64,000 nucleotides of DNA from contig CAJUHR010000004.1 of the NCBI GenBank assembly GCA_910586255.1, positions 1 to 64,000 of the forward strand, written 5' to 3'. This DNA comes from an uncultured Lachnospiraceae bacterium. Lineage in GTDB: Bacteria; Bacillota; Clostridia; Lachnospirales; Lachnospiraceae. Made by a program: the position numbers and the translations under genes. Under the pieces are notes generated by a model that saw only the letters and a list, made by a program, of their open reading frames with translations, did no database searches and was not told where the DNA came from. Shown here piece after piece: positions 43,623-51,639 of the stretch (position 1 is the first letter of the stretch; every line of letters begins with the position of its first letter).

Positions 43623-44306
43623 ATGGAAAAACAAGCTTTTAATATTGCGGTGGACGGACCGGCCGGAGCCGGAAAGAGCACCATTGCCCGGCTGGTGGCC
43701 GAAAGGCTGGGCTTTGTCTATGTGGATACGGGAGCCATGTACCGGGCCATTGCCCTTTTTTGTCTGCGGAGGGAGATTGCTTTGGAGGATGAGGCTCAGG
43801 TGTCATCAGCCGTTTCTGAGGCAAGGATCACTATCAGCCATCAGGACGGGGTGCAGCAGGTGATGCTGAATGGAGAGAATGTATCAGGCCTGATCCGCAC
43901 AGAGCAGGTAGGGAACACCGCCTCTACCATAAGTGCTTACCCGGCAGTGCGGGCCCATCTTTTGAATCTGCAGCGGGAGCTGGCTGCCAGCACCAATGTG
44001 ATTATGGATGGAAGAGATATTGGCACTTGTGTGCTTCCAAAGGCTCAGACGAAGATTTACCTGACTGCAAGTCCGAAAGTTCGGGCTATGAGACGCTTTA
44101 AGGAGCTGAAAGAAAAAGGTGTGATGTGTAATTTACAGGAAATTGAGCAAGATATTATAGAAAGGGACCAGAAGGACATGAACCGCCTGATTGCTCCTCT
44201 TAAGCAGGCAGAGGACGCGGTGTTTGTGGACGGCTCGGATATGACCATTGAAGAGGTGGTGTCTGCCATTATCCGGGCAGCAAAGCTTCATGGACTTGTG
44301 GTATAA
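43623..44306 (+). CDS. cmk: Cytidylate kinase
   Basis: A 227-residue (d)CMP kinase. P-loop GPAGAGKST at about 13-21, the nucleoside-binding DTGAMYRA, and MDGRDIGTCVLPKAQTKIYL further on are as expected. AAAGGAG is 11 bases before the ATG. It is eight bases before ispH, so the genes are cotranscribed. Enzyme length and motifs fit fully. Confidence 0.95.
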   Translation: MEKQAFNIAVDGPAGAGKSTIARLVAERLGFVYVDTGAMYRAIALFCLRREIALEDEAQVSSAVSEARITISHQDGVQQVMLNGENVSGLIRTEQVGNTASTISAYPAVRAHLLNLQRELAASTNVIMDGRDIGTCVLPKAQTKIYLTASPKVRAMRRFKELKEKGVMCNLQEIEQDIIERDQKDMNRLIAPLKQAEDAVFVDGSDMTIEEVVSAIIRAAKLHGLVV

Positions 44307-44314
44307 TCTGGCGT

Positions 44315-45163
44315 ATGGAAGTGATTGTTGCAAAGACTGCTGGTTTTTGCTTTGGAGTAAGGCGGGCAGTGGAACAGGTGTATGAACAGATCCAACAGGC
44401 AAAAGAGCCGGTTTTCACCTATGGTCCTATCATCCATAATCAGGAGGTGGTCAGGGACTTGGAAGAAAAAGGCGTCCGGGTGCTGAATACAAGGGAAGAG
44501 CTTCAGAACCTGAAAGAAGGGATTGTGATTATACGCTCTCACGGTGTGGGAAGGGAAGTCTATGACATTCTGGAAAGGAACGGGATCCCCATCATTGATG
44601 CCACCTGCCCTTTTGTGAAAAAAATTCACCGGATTGTCAGAGAACAGGAGGAAAAGGGAAGGCGGATTATCATTGTAGGCGACCCGGTCCATCCGGAGGT
44701 ACAGGGAATCCGGGGATGGGCCGGGGCAGAAACCTTTGTGATTCAGGATGCATCACAGATCGAAAATTTGCCGGTAAAGCCGGAAGAACAACTGTGTATA
44801 GTGGCGCAGACGACATTTAATTACAATAAATTTAAAGATTTAGTTGAAAAATTTGAGAAAAAGGGTTATGATATACTTGTTTTAAATACGATTTGCAGTG
44901 CAACTCAGGAAAGACAGGTGGAAGCCAGCCGTATTGCTTCTATGGTGGACGTAATGATTGTCATTGGCGACAAGAAGAGCTCCAATTCTCAGAAGCTCTA
45001 CGAGATATGCCAAAAGAAATGTAAGAACACTTACTTTATCCAGACAGTAGGCGATTTCAATCCTGAATGTATGAATTCTGTGCGCAACGTAGGTATTACA
45101 GCCGGGGCGTCTACCCCGAAACAAATTATCGAGGAGGTTCATGCTAATGCCAGAGCTAAATGA
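44315..45163 (+). CDS. ispH: 4-hydroxy-3-methylbut-2-enyl diphosphate reductase
   Basis: A 282-residue iron-sulfur enzyme at the end of the MEP isoprenoid pathway. The three cluster cysteines are in AGFCFGVRRA, DATCPFVKKIH and ICSATQERQ; the conserved His is in GPIIHNQEVV and the TxHG-like region SHGVGREVY. In many Clostridia IspH is fused to ribosomal protein S1; here the genes are separate but overlap by 17 bases, so the coupling remains. Its stop TGA lies inside the first codons of rpsA. Confidence 0.95.
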   Translation: MEVIVAKTAGFCFGVRRAVEQVYEQIQQAKEPVFTYGPIIHNQEVVRDLEEKGVRVLNTREELQNLKEGIVIIRSHGVGREVYDILERNGIPIIDATCPFVKKIHRIVREQEEKGRRIIIVGDPVHPEVQGIRGWAGAETFVIQDASQIENLPVKPEEQLCIVAQTTFNYNKFKDLVEKFEKKGYDILVLNTICSATQERQVEASRIASMVDVMIVIGDKKSSNSQKLYEICQKKCKNTYFIQTVGDFNPECMNSVRNVGITAGASTPKQIIEEVHANARAK

Positions 45164-46280
45164 GTTTGAACAAATGTTAGAGGAGTCTTTAAAGACAATC
45201 CGTACAGGGGAGATCGTCACTGGTAAAGTCATTGATGTCAAAGATGATGAGATTGTCTTGAATATAGGCTACAAGTCCGATGGAATTATCCCGCGCAGTG
45301 AGTATACCAATGAGAACAACGCGGATCTGCGGAATTTGGTTCATGTAGGGGATGAGATGGAAGCCAAGGTGGTGAAGGTCAATGACGGCGAGGGACAGGT
45401 GGCCCTTTCCTACAAGAGACTGGCCATTGACAAGGGCAACAAGCGCTTGGAGGAGGCGTTTAACAACCAGGAGGTTCTGACTGCTAAGGTAACGCAGGTA
45501 TTGGACGGTGGTCTCAGCGTGGAGGTGGAGGGCACCCGGGTGTTTATTCCGGCCAGCTTAGTGTCCGATACTTTTGAGAGAGATTTAACCAAGTATGCGG
45601 ATCAGGAGATCGAGTTTGTGGTCACCGAGTTTAATCCCCGCAGGAGACGGATTATCGGTGACAGAAAGCAGCTGATGGCAGCCCGGAAGGCAGAGATGCA
45701 GAGAGAGCTGTTTGAGCGCATCCAGGTAGGCGATGTGGTGGAAGGCACCGTGAAGAATGTGACGGATTTTGGCGCCTTTATTGATCTTGGCGGAGCAGAT
45801 GGTCTGCTTCACATTTCTGAGATGTCCTGGGGCCGGGTGGAGAACCCGAAGAAGGTGTTCAAGACCGGCGATCCTCTGACGGTTCTTATCAAGGACATCA
45901 ATGGGGAGAAGATCGCTCTCAGCTTAAAGTTCCCGGATCAGAATCCCTGGGTCAATGCGGACGAGAAGTACGCCGCCGGAAATATTGTTACCGGCCGGGT
46001 GGCCCGGATGACAGATTTCGGTGCTTTCATTGAACTGGAGCCGGGAGTGGATGCTCTGCTGCACGTATCCCAGATTTCCAGAGAGCATGTGGAGAAGCCC
46101 TCGGATGCTTTAAAGATCGGTCAGCAGATTGAGGCCCGCGTAGTTGATTTTAACGGCGAGGACAGGAAGATCAGCCTGAGCGTTAAGGCTTTGCAGAATA
46201 TGCCGGAGCCGGTTTATGAGGATCCGGATGTGGCGGATGTGGATATTGAGGCTATGGCGGCCTCTGAGGATGTGGAATAA
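45147..46280 (+). CDS. rpsA: 30S ribosomal protein S1 homologue
   Basis: A 377-residue protein with four S1 RNA-binding domains (about residues 20-90, 105-170, 190-262, 275-348). The best conserved are VVEGTVKNVTDFGAFIDLGG and IVTGRVARMTDFGAFIELEP. It helps translation initiation on structured mRNAs. The start 45147 is taken because GAGGAGG lies nine bases upstream, while the ATG at 45141 is too close. A strong terminator follows. Confidence 0.93.
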   Translation: MPELNEFEQMLEESLKTIRTGEIVTGKVIDVKDDEIVLNIGYKSDGIIPRSEYTNENNADLRNLVHVGDEMEAKVVKVNDGEGQVALSYKRLAIDKGNKRLEEAFNNQEVLTAKVTQVLDGGLSVEVEGTRVFIPASLVSDTFERDLTKYADQEIEFVVTEFNPRRRRIIGDRKQLMAARKAEMQRELFERIQVGDVVEGTVKNVTDFGAFIDLGGADGLLHISEMSWGRVENPKKVFKTGDPLTVLIKDINGEKIALSLKFPDQNPWVNADEKYAAGNIVTGRVARMTDFGAFIELEPGVDALLHVSQISREHVEKPSDALKIGQQIEARVVDFNGEDRKISLSVKALQNMPEPVYEDPDVADVDIEAMAASEDVE

Positions 46281-46298
46281 GATTTGTTTATAAAAGAA

Positions 46299-46333
46299 GG
46301 TTGGAACCGGTGTTTTCGGTTCCGGCCTTTTTT
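46299..46333 (+). terminator. Intrinsic terminator of the cmk-ispH-rpsA operon
   Basis: GGTTGGAACCG pairs with CGGTTCCGGCC through G-U pairs around GTGTTTT, followed by TTTTTT. Confidence 0.9.
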
Positions 46334-46415
46334 CTTCGGAGTATTCCCTTTTTCCAAGTCTATATTTTGTCAGGATGAGGGGGGGAGAATTGTATAACTT
46401 TTTTATAATATATAG

Positions 46416-46448
46416 TTGACATACTATATTATATAATATATAATATAG
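46416..46448 (+). promoter_or_regulatory. Promoter with palindromic operator for the PadR operon
   Basis: TTGACA at 46416-46421 and TATAAT at 46439-46444 are 17 bases apart. A perfect inverted repeat, CTATATTATAT-AAT-ATATAATATAG at 46424-46448, covers the spacer and -10 box. A dimeric repressor bound here would block RNA polymerase; the PadR protein encoded about 200 bases downstream is the obvious candidate. Confidence 0.85.
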
Positions 46449-46495
46449 AAAAATAAATAATATTATATTTTTTGGAGAAACAGAGATCCTGGTTT

Positions 46496-46629
46496 GTTAC
46501 TGTTTAGATAGGTCTGCGCATTTACTTGGCTGACCGTATGGTAAACTGGGCCAGAAAGCAAAAATCCCATCGCCGAAGGCGATTTTCATGGATTTTTGCA
46601 GGTTGCTGTGAACGTATGTAAACAGTAAC
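46496..46629. repeat. Dispersed hairpin repeat family A, copy in the PadR leader
   Basis: It opens with GTTACTGTT and closes with AACAGTAAC, and has GCAAAAATCC/GGATTTTTGC with an inner ATCGCC/GGCGAT stem (about 46558-46600). The interior is unrelated to that of the copies at 8562 and 57366, only the ends are shared. It lies in the untranslated leader of the PadR operon. Confidence 0.6.
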
Positions 46630-46654
46630 CCTATTTTAGAACAGGAGAGTGACT

Positions 46655-46975
46655 ATGGTTTTTAATACGGGGGCAGCTCTTCTGGATGCGATTGTGCTGG
46701 CAGTGGTATCCAGGGAGCAGCAGGGAACTTATGGCTATAGGATTACTCAGGATGTCCGGGGAGTGATTGATATTTCGGAATCTACTTTGTATCCGGTGCT
46801 GAGAAGGCTTCTGAAGGAGAATTGTCTGGAAAGCTATGATTTGGCTATTGACGGAAGGAACCGGAGGTATTACCGGATTACGGAGAGCGGCAGACTGCAG
46901 CTGAATCTGTACCGGGGAGAGTGGAGCAGTTATTCCCAGAAGATTTCCAGGATACTTGAGGAGGAGCAGGGATGA
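46655..46975 (+). CDS. PadR-family transcriptional regulator
   Basis: A 106-residue regulator of the short PadR type. The winged helix has LLDAIVLAVVSREQQGTYGY, then SESTLYPVLRRLLKENCL, and a short C-terminal dimerisation helix. AGGAG is nine bases before the ATG at 46655; the GTG at 46649 is too close. It overlaps the next gene by four bases and probably controls its own operon through the palindrome at 46424-46448. Confidence 0.9.
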   Translation: MVFNTGAALLDAIVLAVVSREQQGTYGYRITQDVRGVIDISESTLYPVLRRLLKENCLESYDLAIDGRNRRYYRITESGRLQLNLYRGEWSSYSQKISRILEEEQG

Positions 46976-47778
46976 GAAGAGAGGAATTTATTAGGGAGCT
47001 GGAATATCTGTTGCAGGATGTTTCTGAGGCGGATAAGGAGGATGCCATTGCCTACTATCGGGATTATCTGGAGGAGGCGGGGGATGACCATGAGGAAGAA
47101 GCGATTCGGGAGTTTGGCAGTCCTGAGCGGGTGGCGGCGATTATTCGGGCGGACCTTGACGGGAGGCTGGATGGAGGAGGTGAATTTACGGAGAATGGAT
47201 ACCAGGATGAGCGATTCCGGGATCCCAGGTATCAGGTGGCAGAGCGTCATGAGTTGCCGGAGGTGACAGAGAATAACACCTGGCAGGAGGCAGGGGAAGG
47301 GCAGAACGGCCATGGCTCCCATGCAGGCGGAAGATTTAAAGGAGAAGGGAAGGGAGATGGAAGAAGGAGAGGAGGCCTTCTCTCCAAGGGAAGTCCTGTA
47401 AGCCAGGTGCTGAAGGTGATTTTGATTGTAGCTTTAGTCTGTGTGGCCTCGCCGGTTTTTCTTGGGGTGGGAGGCGGATTTGTGGGAATCGCCACCGGCC
47501 TTTTGGCATTGCTTGTTGCAGTGGTGGTGCTGGCGGCAGTGGGCACTGTGGCAGCCTTTATCGGCGCTATCGCGCTGATTGTGCTGGGTTTTGGGATGAT
47601 GTTTGCCTATCCGTGGAGCGGTGTGCTGCTGATTGGGTGCGGAATTTTTGCCATGGGTCTGGGATTTTTGGGAGTTGTGGTATGCATACTGGTATATGGG
47701 AAGCTGATTCCGTTTTGTGTCTGTGGTGTGGCCAACTGGCTTAACCGGCTGCTGTATCGGAGGAGGGACAGGGTATGA
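46972..47778 (+). CDS. DUF1700-family membrane protein
   Basis: A 268-residue protein. The N-terminal 60 residues (MRREEFIRELEYLLQDVSEA, IAYYRDYLEEAG, EFGSPERVAA) are the HAAS-type domain of DUF1700. A polar linker rich in Gly follows, and four hydrophobic segments lie between about 145 and 250. In Firmicutes such proteins sit with PadR regulators and DUF4097 proteins in envelope-stress loci; the function is unknown. Translation is coupled to padR and to the next gene by four-base overlaps. Confidence 0.85.
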   Translation: MRREEFIRELEYLLQDVSEADKEDAIAYYRDYLEEAGDDHEEEAIREFGSPERVAAIIRADLDGRLDGGGEFTENGYQDERFRDPRYQVAERHELPEVTENNTWQEAGEGQNGHGSHAGGRFKGEGKGDGRRRGGLLSKGSPVSQVLKVILIVALVCVASPVFLGVGGGFVGIATGLLALLVAVVVLAAVGTVAAFIGAIALIVLGFGMMFAYPWSGVLLIGCGIFAMGLGFLGVVVCILVYGKLIPFCVCGVANWLNRLLYRRRDRV

Positions 47779-48704
47779 AAAAAACGATCAAATGGATGAT
47801 AATTTTCTCTGCAGTATTTTGTGTGCTGGGGATTGGAGTGATAGCTGCAGGCGCTATGATGGGCGGAGGCCATTATATGGGGAAGGCCTTTAAGCTGACA
47901 GACCGGTGGGACGAACGCTATGAATACTGGGAGAAAAGATGGGAGGAGAAGTGGGAGCAGGATGTCGTGGAAAGCACCGGGACTGCTGCCACGGAGGCGC
48001 TTGCGGATGCGCCCGGAAGTATAGAGAATCCTTTGGAAGGAAGTTTTTCCTACGAAAATATCCGTAAGCTGGAAGCCGATGTTGACGGGACTGTGATTTT
48101 TATGGAATCAGAGGAATTGAGTCCGGGGCAGGTGTTGATTGCCAAGGGGGAGGATGGTGAAGATTATGAATACCGTCAGGACGGGGATACCTTAAAGATT
48201 CATTGGCCATCCCGGTCCAGAAGGGGTAGAGAGTCTTTGGGAAAGACCATCACGGTTCTGGTTCCGGCCGGAAGCTGTCTGGATGAGATTGAGATTCAGA
48301 TGGTGGCCGGGGCGTTTCAGGCAGATGTTATGCGGGCTAAGGAGATTTCTCTGGAGGCAAAGGCAGGAGTTATTGAGGTGGGGCAGGCTGAGGCGGAGAG
48401 TCTTAAGCTGGAGGTGGACACGGGGCAGATTCTGTGTGGCGCGGATGTAGCCAGAGAGGTGTCGGCAGACAGCGAGCTGGGTGAGATCCTTTTAAAGCTT
48501 AAGGGAAAAAGAGAGGATTTTGACTATGAGCTGGAGTGCTCGGCAGGGATCATTGTCCTTAAAGACAGCAAGCCGGAGGAGTATCAGGGCCTGCATCATG
48601 AGATAACCATTGACAATGGAGCCGGTAAAAGGGCTGAGCTGGAATGTTCGGCGGGAAGTATTACTGTAGCCTACTATGAGGAAGATGACAGCTCTGAGGT
48701 ATGA
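47775..48704 (+). CDS. DUF4097-family protein with N-terminal anchor
   Basis: A 309-residue protein: one transmembrane segment near residues 8-30 and an outer, repeated beta-strand domain of the DUF4097 type (IEIQMVAGAFQADVMRAKEI, KAGVIEVGQAEAESLKLEVD). It is probably exposed outside the membrane. It overlaps the preceding gene by four bases and the PspC gene follows after 38 bases. Role unknown. Confidence 0.85.
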   Translation: MKKTIKWMIIFSAVFCVLGIGVIAAGAMMGGGHYMGKAFKLTDRWDERYEYWEKRWEEKWEQDVVESTGTAATEALADAPGSIENPLEGSFSYENIRKLEADVDGTVIFMESEELSPGQVLIAKGEDGEDYEYRQDGDTLKIHWPSRSRRGRESLGKTITVLVPAGSCLDEIEIQMVAGAFQADVMRAKEISLEAKAGVIEVGQAEAESLKLEVDTGQILCGADVAREVSADSELGEILLKLKGKREDFDYELECSAGIIVLKDSKPEEYQGLHHEITIDNGAGKRAELECSAGSITVAYYEEDDSSEV

Positions 48705-48742
48705 GAAGCAGAGCAGTGAAAGAGATCAGAAGAAAGGAAGAA

Positions 48743-48946
48743 ATGATGGACAATAACAGAAAATTGTATCGTTCTGGCAAAGATAAGATGATTTGTGGAG
48801 TTTGCGGAGGGCTGGGGGATTATCTGAATGTGGATCCCACCTTGATTCGGCTTTTGTGGGTACTTTTGACCTGCTGGGCGGGGATGAGCATTGTGGCTTA
48901 CCTGGTTGCGGCGATTATCATTCCCATGGAGCCGCCAGAGCTGTAA
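48743..48946 (+). CDS. PspC-domain small membrane protein
   Basis: A 67-residue protein that is almost entirely a PspC domain: a basic start, DKMICGVCGGLGDYLNVDPT and a hydrophobic helix near residues 36-62. The start 48743 is preferred because AAAGGAAG lies five bases upstream; 48701 would be close to no proper site. PspC proteins act in envelope-stress sensing. It completes the PadR operon. Confidence 0.85.
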   Translation: MMDNNRKLYRSGKDKMICGVCGGLGDYLNVDPTLIRLLWVLLTCWAGMSIVAYLVAAIIIPMEPPEL

Positions 48947-49028
48947 TGAAGAGGGAATCATTTGTATAAGAGACAAAAGCAACGGGCATACTCTTAGGGA
49001 AAGTAATGGAAAGGAGTATGCCCTTATT

Positions 49029-49253
49029 ATGCCTAAAAGTAAAAAGACGAAAAAGCCCTTTGACATAAATGACATGACCCCAGAGGAGCAGCTGAAATTT
49101 GAGATTGCCGAGGAGCTGGGATTGGGGGCTAAGGTGCTGGAGAATGGATGGAGGAGTCTGACCTCCAAGGAGAGCGGACGGATCGGGGGACTGATTACCA
49201 AAAGAAAGAGAGAGATGCAAAAGGCTTGTCAAAAACAAGAAAATTCTTTATAA
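49029..49253 (+). CDS. Alpha/beta-type small acid-soluble spore protein
   Basis: A 74-residue protein with a basic N-terminus (MPKSKKTKKPFD) and the SASP signature LKFEIAEELGLGAKVLENGW, then LTSKESGRIGGLITKRKREM. These proteins coat spore DNA and protect it from UV and chemicals. It supports that the organism forms spores. AAAGGAG is present but 12 bases from the ATG. The cobalamin operon begins 34 bases downstream, so transcription may continue into it. Expression would be expected in the forespore under sigma-G, whose promoter I cannot assign. Confidence 0.88.
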   Translation: MPKSKKTKKPFDINDMTPEEQLKFEIAEELGLGAKVLENGWRSLTSKESGRIGGLITKRKREMQKACQKQENSL

Positions 49254-49287
49254 TCAGTGGAGATTCCTAAAAAAGTGTGGGTGATCG

Positions 49288-50466
49288 ATGATGGAGAAGA
49301 AGCTGCGAAGCGGATATACCACCGGGACCTGTGCATCGGCTGCGGCCAGGGCTGCAGCCGTTTTTCTGTTGACAAAAAAAGCGCCAAAAAAGGTTCGGGT
49401 ATTGCTTGGAAACGGGACAATGGCAGAATTTTTACCGGAGTATGGGAAGCATTGGTGCCGGGTGAAAAAGGATGGGGGAGATGACCCGGATGTGACAGAC
49501 GGAGTGTGGGTGTATGCCGGAGTATTTCCGGTGTCCGGGAAAAATTTTGAAAAATTATGCCAAAATGGCAGGGGATATACCCTGGAAGAATATGAGGGGC
49601 TCTATTTAAACGGCGGCCCGGGCATCGGGATAGTGACAAAAAAAGGTCTCTCCTGTCCCACCGGTCATTATGCTATCAATCCGGTGCCGCGCCGGATGAT
49701 CTTGGAGGCGGTGGATTCTGTGCGAAGGGAGATAGCCTGTGAGGGGTGCTTTGAGGTGCGGATCGCTGTGCCCCAGGGAGAGAAGCTTGCAGAAAAAACA
49801 TTTAATCCGGTGCTGGGAATCCGGGGGGGAATCTCTGTTCTGGGCACCACCGGCGTGGTGGAGCCTATGAGTGAGCAGGCTCTGGTGGAGACCATCCGTC
49901 TGGATATCCGGGTCAGGGCGGCCGCGGGAGAGAAGGTCCTTCTTCTGACGCCTGGCAATTACGGGGAAGCATTTCTTTGGCAGGAGCTGGGAATCCGGCT
50001 GGGAACAGCGGTGAAGTGCAGTAATTTTGTGGAAGCATCGGTGAAAATGGCGGCGGAGGAGGGATTTTGCGGGCTTTTGCTGGTGGGCCATGCAGGAAAA
50101 ATGATCAAGGCAGCCGGTGGTGTGGGGAACACCCACTCAAAGTATGGGGACAGAAGAATGGAGCTGATGGAAAAGCTGACCCGGCAGGTTTGTGCAGAAG
50201 TGTGTGAGGAAACAAAAGAGAAGAAAAAAAGAGAAAAACTTTTCAGGGATATAGGCGCTTGCAACACAACGGAGGAAGCGGTGGAGCGACTGAAGGAGGA
50301 GGGGCTGGCAGACCAGGTATTAGGCTGCGCGGCAGAGAAGGTGAGCCAACAGATATCCGACTGGTCCGGCGGCAGGATAAAGGGGGAGGCGGTGGTGTTT
50401 TCCTCCCTGCATAAAGCGGTGGGAAGAACAAAAAATGCAGAGGATTTTGCGAGGCTGTTCCGGTGA
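49288..50466 (+). CDS. cbiD: Cobalt-precorrin-5B (C1)-methyltransferase
   Basis: A 392-residue enzyme of the anaerobic cobalamin pathway that methylates C1 of cobalt-precorrin-5B. The N-terminus SGYTTGTCASAAARAA is a strong family mark; LYLNGGPGIGIVTKKGLSCP and LLLVGHAGKMIKAAGG are also conserved. ATG at 49288 or 49291; no strong ribosome binding site, only GGTGAT. First gene of the operon. Confidence 0.95.
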   Translation: MMEKKLRSGYTTGTCASAAARAAAVFLLTKKAPKKVRVLLGNGTMAEFLPEYGKHWCRVKKDGGDDPDVTDGVWVYAGVFPVSGKNFEKLCQNGRGYTLEEYEGLYLNGGPGIGIVTKKGLSCPTGHYAINPVPRRMILEAVDSVRREIACEGCFEVRIAVPQGEKLAEKTFNPVLGIRGGISVLGTTGVVEPMSEQALVETIRLDIRVRAAAGEKVLLLTPGNYGEAFLWQELGIRLGTAVKCSNFVEASVKMAAEEGFCGLLLVGHAGKMIKAAGGVGNTHSKYGDRRMELMEKLTRQVCAEVCEETKEKKKREKLFRDIGACNTTEEAVERLKEEGLADQVLGCAAEKVSQQISDWSGGRIKGEAVVFSSLHKAVGRTKNAEDFARLFR

Positions 50467-50547
50467 AGGGTGAAGATGGCCGGCAAGGCTGTATTAGTTA
50501 GCGAAATGTAAATGTGTCAGATTACATCAGGCGGGAGGACAATAGGC

Positions 50548-51639
50548 GTGAAATTGGCTGTGATCAGCTTTACAAAGGCCGGGGGACGGCTGTGTGTGGA
50601 TTTGACGGAGAGCCTTAAAAGGGAGGGACATGTATGCGAGGGATATGTTCAGGCAAGATTTTGTCAAGATCCGGAAAAACTTTTGGGGCAGGGGATTTAT
50701 TCGACTAAGGAGCCGGTGGGAGCGTGGACAGAGAAGCGTTTTTGGGCGGTGGACGGATTGATTTACATAGGGGCGGCGGGAATTGCAGTTCGGGCCGTGG
50801 CTCCGCTTCTTAAGGATAAGATGAGGGATCCGGCTGTGGTGGTGGTGGATGAGCAGGGGCATTTTGCAGTTTCTCTTTTATCCGGCCATGTGGGGGGAGC
50901 CAATGAGCTGGCCAGGACAGTGGCAAGAGTCTGCAAGGGACAGCCGGTGATCACTACGGCCACCGATGTAAATGGAAAGACAGCCATAGACGGCTGGGCG
51001 GCCAAACAGGGATTTTGGATCGGGGACCGGGAGCTGGCAAAGCAGGTGTCTGCAAAGGTGCTGGAAGGGGAGCCGGTGGGATTTTTCAGTGATTTTCCAT
51101 TGGAAAGCCCGGAAACAGAGCAGTACAGGCCCGGGGTGATCTGTGAGATCAATGTGTGGGTTACCGTAAGGAAAAGCCCAAGGCAGGAGGAAGCGTTGGG
51201 GCAGGCTATGGCGGCAGGAAAGAAGCTTTTGCGTCTGGTTCCTGGGGCGATGACTCTGGGGATCGGGTGCAGAAGGGGAATACCCGGAAGCCGGATTGAG
51301 GAAACGGTGGAACGGATTTTGGAAAAGGCTCAGTTAGACAGGCACGGGCTGGTCCGTATCGCCAGCATTGACTTAAAAAAGAAGGAGGATGGCCTTTTGT
51401 CTCTGTCAGAGAAATGGAAGGTGCCCTTTGTGACTTTTTCTGCGGGGGAGCTAGAGCGGGTAAAGGAATCGGTTGCAGAATCCCCCTTTGTCCGTCAGGT
51501 GACGGGCACGGGGAATGTATGTGAGAGGGCCGCTCTTTTGGCGGCAGGGGACGGGGCAGGGCTTTTGGTGGGAAAACAGGCACAAAACGGAGTGACCGTG
51601 GCTGTGGCAAGAGGACAAAAAATATGGCAAAGGTATTGA
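50548..51639 (+). CDS. cbiG: Cobalt-precorrin 5A hydrolase
   Basis: A 363-residue enzyme that opens the ring and releases acetaldehyde from cobalt-precorrin-5A. The N-terminal domain has YIGAAGIAVRAVAPLL and GHVGGANELAR; the C-terminal domain starts near 230 (LGIGCRRGIP, IASIDLKKKEDGLL). The start is GTG at 50548, nine bases after GGGAGG, chosen over the ATG at 50512 that has no such site. It overlaps the next gene by 16 bases. Confidence 0.92.
   Translation: MKLAVISFTKAGGRLCVDLTESLKREGHVCEGYVQARFCQDPEKLLGQGIYSTKEPVGAWTEKRFWAVDGLIYIGAAGIAVRAVAPLLKDKMRDPAVVVVDEQGHFAVSLLSGHVGGANELARTVARVCKGQPVITTATDVNGKTAIDGWAAKQGFWIGDRELAKQVSAKVLEGEPVGFFSDFPLESPETEQYRPGVICEINVWVTVRKSPRQEEALGQAMAAGKKLLRLVPGAMTLGIGCRRGIPGSRIEETVERILEKAQLDRHGLVRIASIDLKKKEDGLLSLSEKWKVPFVTFSAGELERVKESVAESPFVRQVTGTGNVCERAALLAAGDGAGLLVGKQAQNGVTVAVARGQKIWQRY

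Noticed and set aside
44315..46280. IspH-S1 fusion as in other Clostridia
   Set aside because: IspH has its own stop TGA at 45161-45163 in a frame different from S1, and S1 has a strong ribosome binding site.
48947..49287. Cobalamin riboswitch ahead of cbiD
   Set aside because: The gap to the SASP gene is only 34 bases and no B12 box is seen there or before the SASP gene.
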